From Reclinomonas americana ATCC 50394 (Eukaryota > Jakobida > Jakobea > Jakobida), in contig PS015054.1 in assembly GCA_048213135.1 (NCBI GenBank), positions 195,812 to 259,811 on the forward strand: 64,000 bases of DNA. The letters run 5' to 3'. The translations under genes and the position numbers were made by a program. Under the pieces are notes generated by a model. That model was not told the DNA's origin. It saw only the letters and a program-made list of their open reading frames with translations, and made no database searches. Positions 56,287 to 64,000 of the stretch are shown piece after piece (within the stretch, counting starts at the first letter, position 1; every line of letters starts with the position of its first letter).

Positions 56287-59200
56287 ATGAGCGACGCAGG
56301 AGCAAGTGCGGCTGCACCGCTCGTGACATCGTCCACTGACCAGCACGACTTGCTGCGCGTTCAGCGTGTGCACGTGCCACTCGATCAGCACACGCGGTTC
56401 GTGATGCGAACCCTGAGCCAGTGTGTGTGTGTGTGTCATCGTTGACCGTGTATGTGCTCTACACAGTGATGCGGTGCGCGCCAAGGAGGCCCGTCGGTAC
56501 CTGGAGAAGCAGATGGAGGAGACAGAGCGACAGGCACATCGACGGGTCACTGAAGTCGAGATGGTTGGTTGGCCTTCGAGGGGGTGCTGACTCGCCAGTG
56601 TTGCCTCTCATCGTCGTGCAGGAATACCAACGACAAGTGGACATGCTGCAGAGGCAGCTGCAGGCGGTGAATCGCGAGTTGGAGTCAGAGCGCGTGGCAG
56701 AACGCGAGGTATCAATTCTCTCTCTCTTGCTCTCTTTGTCTCTCTCCGTGCTTGTTGTGTAACATCCGCGTGTTTCCTCGCCTGCGCAGGCACTGGAAGA
56801 GTGTGAGCAGGTGGCTGCTGACGCCGAGTTGCTGCGGCATCGATACGATGAGGTCTTGCGGCGGGAGAGTGAGCAGGTGAAGCAGAATGCAGAATTGGTT
56901 GCCGCCCTCGAGAACACGCGACGAGAGTGTTGCGTCAAGCGATTGGTTCTCCTCGCACCGCGTGTGCCACACCGATACTGAGGAGGAGGAGGGTGTCTGC
57001 TTGAACACAGATCGCACGTGCTGGCAGCAAAAGGAGGAGACCGAGAGACAGATGGAGCGGCAGCGCAAGGACTCGAACAAGTTGCATGAACGAAACACGG
57101 CGCTGGTACACCAGCTGGAGCTGCGCACACAAGAGGTGCGGCACCGTGGGTGGTGTGCCTGAGTTTGCGCGCGTGGTGGCCCTGACATGTCGATGGGGCA
57201 GCTGGGAACGTTGCAGGATCGGCTGGCCGCTCTCGAGGAGGAGCAGAGCAAGTGGCATGTGAGGGAGAACAGCATGGGCCAAGAGCTGGGTACGCTGCGC
57301 GCAGAAGTGCGTCGTCTCACCGAAGAGACGGCGGCGGCGAAGAAGCATGCTGACGATGTCACGTCGTCGCTCGCCATCGAATCCGATCGCACCACGTTGC
57401 GACTGGAGGCGTTGCGCAAGGAGGCCGAGGCGGAGGTGACGCGTAAGACTGCAGAGGCCGCCACGTGGCAAACCAAGTTCGAGCACCAAGTCGACATGGT
57501 GAGGAGACACGATTGTCGACGATTGCATGTGGAACTGGAGACTCACTCGCCCATGTGTATGAAGACACGCCACCTGGAAGGATCCATTCAGCGGCTGGAG
57601 ACGTCAGTGGCCGACTTGTCACGGCAGCGCGATGAACTGAGGAGACAAGTGGAATTGCGGCGCGAGGAGTTTGTGGCCGAGTCTCGTCGAGCGCTTGAGC
57701 AGCTCACAGAAGACTTGGCCGGCATGCGACGCAGCATCGAAACACTTCGTGCACAGAACGAAGAGCTGCGGACGCAGGCAGACCAGGCACGGCAGACGTT
57801 GAAGCAGAAGCAGGACAAGCACGCCGAGAAGAAGCGGCGTTTCGAGTCACAGGTGCACCTTGTGGCCTCGTGCAGAGAGTGTTTGTCGCGCCGTCGCTTA
57901 CATAAGTTGACAGATGCGAGCGATGGAACAAGAACACAAGCGTCTGCAACAGTCTGCCGAGGAAGCCCTACAGCGTGCCGAATCGCGTGCCGAACAGGTC
58001 TGTGTGGCCTGGCGAGTACTGTGTGTGAGAGACGTGTGGCTGATGTGAGTTGATGCTGTTGTGCAGCTGGCCAACAAAGTCGCGACTGGTGTCGATGACC
58101 TCAATCGGATGCGGCTGGAAGGCGAGAGAGCGCGGATTGATTCTGAGCGGTTGCGTAGCGAGGCGTCGGAGTTGCGACTGCAGCTGCAGCAAATGGAGTC
58201 GGTCGCCGCTGCCTCTCGTGCCGCTGCGACGCAGGACGAAATCAAGCAAGCCGACATGCAGCGCCGTGTGGCAGAGTGTTGCGTTGCATTTTGTTGTTGT
58301 TGTTGTTGTGTTCGCGCCATGAGTCTCATGCGATACGCAGTGGAGACCATGTTGCGGCAGACGGAGGAGAAGCAGGGTGGTCGAATGGCACAAGTGGAAA
58401 AGGAGCGAACAAAATGTTGCGCCGTCCACATCCTTTCCCTCTTCTTCTCTCGCCCCCCTGCTCACCTTGTTGTGTGCGTCCAGTGGCTGCTAGCCATCGT
58501 CGTCTGGACATTGCACTGGACTTGTCGACCAAGGCTCGACAGACGCGCCTGCGTCACCAGCAGCTGCGACATTGCTGGGAGGTTTGGTGAGTTGGGAGTG
58601 TGTGCTCGTGATTACCACATCCGCGCGCAGCGACTGAATGGCGCTGCCGTGACAGGGTCCTGTTTGCCAAGCAATCGCGACAGGAGCGGCTGCAGGCAGC
58701 AGCGCGCGCGCATCATGTATCCAAGACCAAGCTCTTGGTACGAACCGTGCAGCAGCTGCGGCGGGAGGCCACCTTGCGGCAGGCGTTTTCCACGTGGTTG
58801 GCGTCGCACGCTGCCGCCAAGATCGCCAACACGCGCTTGTGCGTCCACTTTCCCCCTCTATTGCAGTGTCTTGGGTGTATAAGTATGCTGAACTGTTGCT
58901 GGAGCGCACAGGGCTTCCATGGCTGCCATCAAGATGGAGCGTAACAAGGTCGAGGCGCAGTTGGAAGCCTTGCAGAAGGAGGCCGCCTCGCACGCGGCAC
59001 AGGCCGCTGCGGCGCAGCACACGGTCGCCTCACTCACCAATCTGGCCGCCTCCACACGCGGTGCGCATACTTGTGGATTATTGTTCTTGTTGCCCACAAT
59101 CATGCTGAGGGTGGTTGCTGCGCGATTGTAGAGCGTCTGATGGACCCGCGAGTTGTGCTGCACCTGGTGTTCACCTTGTGGAAGTATCGCGCGCGTCACC

Positions 59201-62180
59201 GAAGACTCAAGCGATCGCTCAACGGTGGCGCCTCTGAGGCTGACCGATTGCGTGTGCTGGTGGAGCGCGTTTCGGACGCGTGGCATCAGCAACGAGCGGT
59301 GGCGAGTGCCTTTGGTCGCTGGAGGACCGGAGTGGCTCGTTTGCGACTGGAGCAGGCACAGCAGGCGACACCAGTGTCACGCAAGTCGGCACCACCCACA
59401 CAACCCACACCTCCCGTGTCTCGACTGCCGCCACCAGCGCGTCTGGATGTGGACACGGAGAGCATGGTTTGGGGTGGATGTGGAATCAAGGGATGCCACG
59501 AAGGAGTCGTTTTTCTCACTACGCTGTGTGTGTGCGTGTGTGCAGCGGTCAGATTCGCGCCGCGTGGGGAGCGCACCGATCCCCGTCGCTCATGTGACGT
59601 TGCGTGATGCAGGCGTGTGTTTTTGCGTACCCACCACCATTTTTGTGTACCGACGATCGAGTGCGTGCAGTATCGACCAGGCCACGTCACCGATGCCGCA
59701 GCCCGCAGCGTCGCGGTCACCTGCGCCACCGCCACCGCCACCTCCACCACCGCAGTTGTCAGTCGAGCCGCCATCCATTGTGGTGGGTGTTTTTTTCTCC
59801 GCCGCCGACTGTTCGTGTAGTTGCTGACTGCTGCTGGTCGCAGGTGGTTCCGGCTCAGGACACTCAGGTGCAGGAGAGGTTACAGCAATCGATTGAGGTT
59901 ACACTACTTGTGTGTGTGTCTGGTAGCATACACCAGCTTCTTGTGACTTACACACACGCGCGCGGTGCAGCAATTGAGCGTCGGTCTGCAGCACCTCGTG
60001 GAATCCACCGTCAAGTCGGAGGATCGAAATCTGAGTCGCATTGAGCAGCTGGCGGCAGCCGTCGGTCGTACCAATCAGGCCACCACAGAGGCCGTGAAAA
60101 TCATTCGCGTGAGTCGCCATCTTTATGTGTGTGTGTGCGCGCGCGTGTCACTGCGTGCGACTGAATGCCAGACACAGGATATGAAGCGCTCGGTAGACCG
60201 CGCACACGTGGCGCCAAAGCGGGACCGCACGCCACCACCGCCAGCCCCAGTCTCTGCACCACAGCGAGCTGCGCCAGCGAACGCCTTTACTGGCGCCATG
60301 CCGACAGTGGCGGGGGCTGTGGCGACGCACGGTATTCAGACCGAGTTGCGCTCGATTCGCAACTCGGGCACCATGACCGACAGTTGCGCTCGACTTGTAT
60401 TGGTGTGAGGTCGGAGAGTTTACTCACATCGCACTCATTTCGTAGGTGCCGATGCGACGATGGCGCCGCTGTCGGCAGGATCCTCGCCGCAAAAGAGAGC
60501 TCCACGGCCAGCGTCTGCACCAAAACCAGGCACTGCTGTTGCGTGACCCTTGCGCGTCCAGTGTGTGAAATTCTTTGCTCACATCCACTTTTTTCGCGCA
60601 GTCGTCTGGTCGCCTGCCGCCTCAGCTGGCCGGCAACCATCGGTCGTCGGATTTTACCTCCCGTCGGCGACCTGTTCCGCATGCTTCGCGACCACCGACC
60701 GCCTCGTCAACGAGCCACAAAACGACCCGACCGCGATCTGCGGCCGCCAGCGATCGTCACGACGCGCTGCCACCACAGCTTACAGTGGCGAGTCAATCGC
60801 CTTCGCCTCGTCGCGGTCGTGCGCGTCACGGCATGCGCAGCAGCAGCAGCATGAGTCCCCGCGATCCGCAGCGCTTGTCGTCGGTGCAAAACATTGTTGA
60901 TCGGATGGTGGAGGCCGACAAGGCCGCTGCCCGGACGGCGATGGCGCAGCAGCGCATGAACAGCGAGGCACTGCGACCGCACGTCGCTTCCTTGTCGTCG
61001 ACACTCTCGGCGACCACCACCGCGGACTCGACGCCGCTCACGGTGAGTCTGACTGTCGTGTCGTGTGTGCGGTGATTGCTTTTCCCGTTGCGTGCATGCT
61101 CACGCGTGGACGACACAACAACACAGGGAACGATTGGCGGTAGCAGTGGTGGCATGATGAGTTCGTCGGAGGTCCTCCTGACGCGCACCATTGGCATGGA
61201 TGTTGTTGTGCGGCCGACAGTTCCCATGGGTACCACCACGGTTTCGGCCATTAGCAGCGACATTTCACCCACCAGCAGCAAGAGCGGCAGCAACGCAAGT
61301 GGCACCAATACCGGTCACCTGCTCGCCGGCACCGTGACAACTGGCGTCTCGTTCGCGTCCAGTTCCACTGCGACGGGTTCCGGTCCAATGCCCTTCCGCC
61401 CCGACATGATCACACCGCCGCCTGCCGCACGTGTGGCCCCGACGCTGGCATGGCCACAATTGCCCGACACACCCGTTTCATTGCCGCAGCTGCCGCCAGT
61501 GCCCGTATCGCCTCCTCGTCGGTCGCCGTCGCCGCCACCGATGCTGCACAGGGCAGAGGATCCATTCAGTCGGCACCGCCACCAGCCGACCGACGCCGTG
61601 CGGACGGCAGGTCCGTCGGCCCCGGCGGCCCCCGCTCACGTGACCACAGTGCGGCGCGAGGTGCCGGTGGTGGATTCGCGTGACAGCAGCAAGTCCACAG
61701 CCTCGAAGCCCTCCGCAGGGTACATGCACAAGCAGGTCAAGGTGGACAAGGGAGTCAAGGTGTGTGTCCGCGTTTGTGCACAGCCGAGTGATGTGCATGT
61801 GAAGCTGCAACTGATGAACGGGGTGTGCGCAGCGAGCCACTCGTGCAGTGGCACCAGTGGCGGTCGACAGTGACTTGCTGTCGCCACCGGCGGCCGGCAA
61901 GAACACGCCGACCACCCTCCGACGGCACTTTGAGGAGCGCGCGGCCAGCAACCACGAGGATCAGGAGCTGATCCGGCGGTTGATGGCCGAGCAGCACGCA
62001 CGCTCCAATCCTGCATCGTCGAGCACCTCGCCCATTCCCACCGACGGCGATGTCGGTGTCAGCGGGATCGACAGGGGTGGTGCGCTGAAGAATCTCGATG
62101 CACCAAGCGGCTCCACCACTGCTTCATCGACGCCCACACTGATGGTGCTCTCCGACAACCCATCGCCCGACAACAAGTAA
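56287..62180 (+). CDS. Large coiled-coil protein with Sfi1-like repeats, probable centrosome/basal-body component
   Basis: More than 20 exons, start 56287 (MSDAGASAAAPLV), stop 62180, roughly 1,500 aa. Exons to about 58440 are near-continuous heptad coiled coil (RRYLEKQMEETERQAHRR, LQDRLAALEEEQSKWH, LSRQRDELRRQVELRREEF). From 58500 to 59380 there are Trp repeats spaced about 20-30 residues apart: LRHCWEVW, LRQAFSTWLASHAA, LHLVFTLWKYRARHRR, VASAFGRWRTGVARL. The A-F-x-x-W-x(5-7)-R/L form is that of Sfi1 repeats, which bind centrin. The C-terminal 700 residues are Pro/Ser-rich and disordered, with one last helix (RRHFEERAASNHEDQELIRRLMAEQ). Introns at about 58277 and 58413 have GTTGCG donors. 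The neighbouring EF-hand gene could be a centrin/calmodulin-type partner; this is speculative. Confidence 0.75.
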
Positions 62181-62450
62181 TTGCATTTGCATGATAACAG
62201 GTACTACATTGGGGTTGGGGCTTTTTTTCAGTGGTGGCGTGATATACAGTGGGGGGGTTTCAAAATTGCGCTTCTGCGCACTGAAGGCAGAAGCGCTGCG
62301 GGGGTGCCGTCGATTACTAGGAAATTCGAGTGCGAGAGGAAAACAGAGGAGACCAAAGAGCGCTCGCACAAGTACTAGGGTGGGGGGGAGGAGGAGGGAG
62401 GAGTAGGAGGGAAGAAAAAAGTGGGGCGGGGAACCGAGAGATGATGATGC
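62181..62450. other. Convergent 3' region with G-rich tracts
   Basis: 270 bp between the stop codons of the Sfi1-like gene (+) and the EF-hand gene (-). It has a run of seven G (about 62251-62257) and a dense purine block of GGG runs at 62379-62431. No exon seen. Confidence 0.55.
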
Positions 62451-63032
62451 TCAGCAGAAAAGCTTGAGCCACTCGTTCTGGTCCACTACTCCGTCGCCAT
62501 TGGAATCAATTGTGGTCATTAGCGCGTCGAGGTCCGACTCGCTGAGATTCTCGCCGAGCGCTTGCAGCGCCGACTTGAGTTCCGCACGGCTCAACGCACC
62601 GTCACCATCCTAAGCAAACGAAGAAGGTGGTGATGATGAGCTTTGGTACAGAAACAAACAAACAAGGAGGCATCGAGGGGGACAACTCACCGTATCAAAC
62701 AGGTGGAAGCACTCGAGCAACTCGGCGTGCGGGTCGGTGGCATGTCGTGCATCGAGGAGCGCCATAAAGTCCTCGAGCGAGACAATGTGCTTGGAGGAGA
62801 TCGAGGCGGCGAGGTCCTTGGCCTCACTGGCCGTCACACTCAGACCGAATCGCGACAGCACGGTTTGGATCGACACATGATCCATGCGTTGCTTGCCTAC
62901 ACACACACACACACACAGAGAGAGCAATGAGCACACAGCACACAAGAGCGAGTGTGTGTTGATGAGTGTGTGCCTACCAGAGGAGAAGTACTCGAAGACG
63001 GCACGTGCGTTCTCGTAGAATCCGCTCGACAT
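62451..63032 (-). CDS. Calmodulin-like EF-hand protein
   Basis: Four exons on minus, start 63032 (MSSGFYENARAVFEYFSSG), stop 62451, about 140 aa, the calmodulin/troponin-C size class. The first half carries a lost EF-hand and one partial site (KQRMDHVSIQTVLSRFGL; SSKHIVSLEDFMALLD). The second half has two canonical loops: DTDGDGALSRAE and DSNGDGVVDQNE, with acidic residues at positions 1, 3, 5 and 12. It ends EWLKLFC. With only two competent sites it resembles myosin light chains or divergent calmodulins more than calmodulin itself. A (TG)n run sits in its first intron. Confidence 0.85.
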
Positions 63033-63472
63033 GATGATGTTGGTGGGTATGAGGGTAGTTGGGTTGTGTGTTGGTGGTGGAGGGCAAGTTGCGTACTCTC
63101 GAGTGGGAGACGAAAACAGTATGGTGAACAGTGCACGGTTGGCCCTTTCGTTTTGTTGACCACTTGTTCCGTGCCGGTGTGCCGTTCTTCCGTATTCGTA
63201 TCGCCCACACACACTTGATAACGAGAGAAAAAAACGGAAATCTTCGTTTGCGGTTGTTGTTGTCGTCGCACACACACACTCTCGCTCACACACACACTGT
63301 CACACAACACGCACGCGTGCCAGCCGTGATGCTGATGACGCATCCTATTCACAATTCATTGCCTTGCTCGTCACATGCCATGATTTCAGTGGGCGAATTG
63401 CATGACGTCACGCGGACAAACACCACTGTCCATTGTCCATTGTCCCTCACACTCACAAACACACACAAAGAA
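63033..63472. promoter_or_regulatory. Divergent intergenic region (EF-hand / RPN8)
   Basis: 440 bp between the two starts. It contains CA-repeat tracts on plus (about 63266-63300 and 63440-63470) and no coding exon I could support. Confidence 0.4.
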
Positions 63473-64000
63473 ATGGCGTCTGCGGCGGGTGCAAGCTCTG
63501 AACCAACGTCAGGCGCCGGTGGCAACACGGGCGCCATCAGCGACGTGATTGTGCATCCGATTGTGCTGCTCAGTGTGGTCGACCACGTCCACAGGATCAA
63601 CAATCCACGGTACACTTGCGCGCCAAAAAAAGAGGGACACAGAGAGAGAGTGTGTGTGTCTGTGTGTTGCTTGTCTGGCATGCACTCTCTTTGTGTGTGT
63701 GTTTGTGTGTATGGCATGCGTGTGCACATTCACGCTCATTCTCTTGTCGTGTGTGCGTGCGTGTGTGTGCGCCATGCTCACAAAATGCCCGCGCGCCACT
63801 CCCACGCACACACACACGCACGCACGCACGTTGTCCAGCATGTCATCATCTTGCCACTCACACGCACGCACATGCATGCACTTTGTGATGCTGTTGTCTT
63901 GTGATGAACCGATTTGAGTTCGCGCTCTTGTTGCACAGCGGAATTGCAGTCGCTCACTCTCTTTGCTCTTTGTCTTTCTTGTTGTGTTTGTTGTTGTTGT
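63473..64000 (+). CDS. RPN8/PSMD7: 26S proteasome lid subunit RPN8/PSMD7, first exon only (partial)
   Basis: ATG 63473 opens a 137-nt exon (63473..63609) ending in phase 2 at a GTACAC donor. After an Ala/Gly/Ser leader it reads VIVHPIVLLSVVDHVHRINNPR. This matches the start of the MPN domain of RPN8 (V-V-V-H-P-L-V-L-L-S-V-V-D-H-F-N-R-I). RPN8 pairs with the deubiquitinase RPN11 and has no metal site of its own. The remaining 391 bases are intron, rich in TG and CA runs, and the next exon is outside the window. A T/TG-rich stretch with several AG acceptor candidates closes the window. Confidence 0.88.

Noticed and set aside
1-64000. tRNA, rRNA, transposon or viral genes
   Set aside because: I looked for tRNA-like cloverleafs, reverse transcriptase or transposase motifs and terminal repeats and saw none that I could support by eye.

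Overview
This is a nuclear genome fragment from a unicellular eukaryote. Genes are split by many short spliceosomal introns, mostly 45-110 nt, and the products include proteasome, TFIID, ER, ubiquitin and G-protein components. The DNA is GC-rich and gene-dense. Neighbouring start codons can lie only 81-108 bp apart and a stop and the next start as little as 23-43 bp apart. Several coiled-coil products look like basal-body or flagellar proteins, so a flagellated free-living protist (choanoflagellate-, apusomonad- or other Amorphea-like) is likely. The species cannot be fixed from sequence alone.

Layout. 1-6.2 kb: a Q/S/P-rich protein running off the left edge (-), phosphatidylinositol synthase (-), and, divergently, an EF-hand protein with repeated FxPxIN motifs (+). 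6.4-14.7 kb (all -): a secreted AprA/PhoPQ-related protein, an unknown protein, erlin (ER SPFH protein), and a secreted Cys-rich protein. 14.8-16.6 kb: a heterotrimeric G-protein alpha subunit (+). 16.9-19.1 kb: two small genes (-), one a coiled-coil protein resembling DRC12. 19.4-22.7 kb: a SUEL-type lectin-like secreted protein and a cyclin Q/FAM58-like cyclin (+). 22.7-32.4 kb: TAF8 and a giant coiled-coil/ankyrin gene (-). 32.6-36.7 kb: two unknown genes and a DUF506/PDDEXK-like protein (+). 37-41.7 kb: a small membrane protein (-), RAD6/UBE2A (+) and a three-RRM Bruno/CELF-like protein (+). 42.5-45.0 kb: a WD40 protein (-). 45.2-52.4 kb: a giant fibronectin-III surface protein with a signal peptide and a GPI-like tail (+). 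52.6-56.1 kb: a polyQ nuclear-type protein interrupted by a 20-N gap (+). 56.3-62.2 kb: a long coiled-coil protein with Sfi1-like repeats (+). 62.4-63.0 kb: a calmodulin-like EF-hand protein (-). 63.5 kb to the end: the first exon of the proteasome lid subunit RPN8/PSMD7 (+).

Splicing stands out most. Reconstructing reading frames across conserved families shows two donor classes: ordinary GTGNGT/GTAAGT-like sites and a recurrent GTTGCG hexamer seen at more than 30 introns in at least 13 genes. GTTGCG lacks the usual +5 G. Phase and protein-family continuity support it in AprA, erlin, the cyclin and the FN3 protein. A predicted 6-nt microexon in erlin is a second unusual item. Gene models are my manual splicing of the raw sequence. 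Exon lists are given where phases close; other boundaries are approximate.
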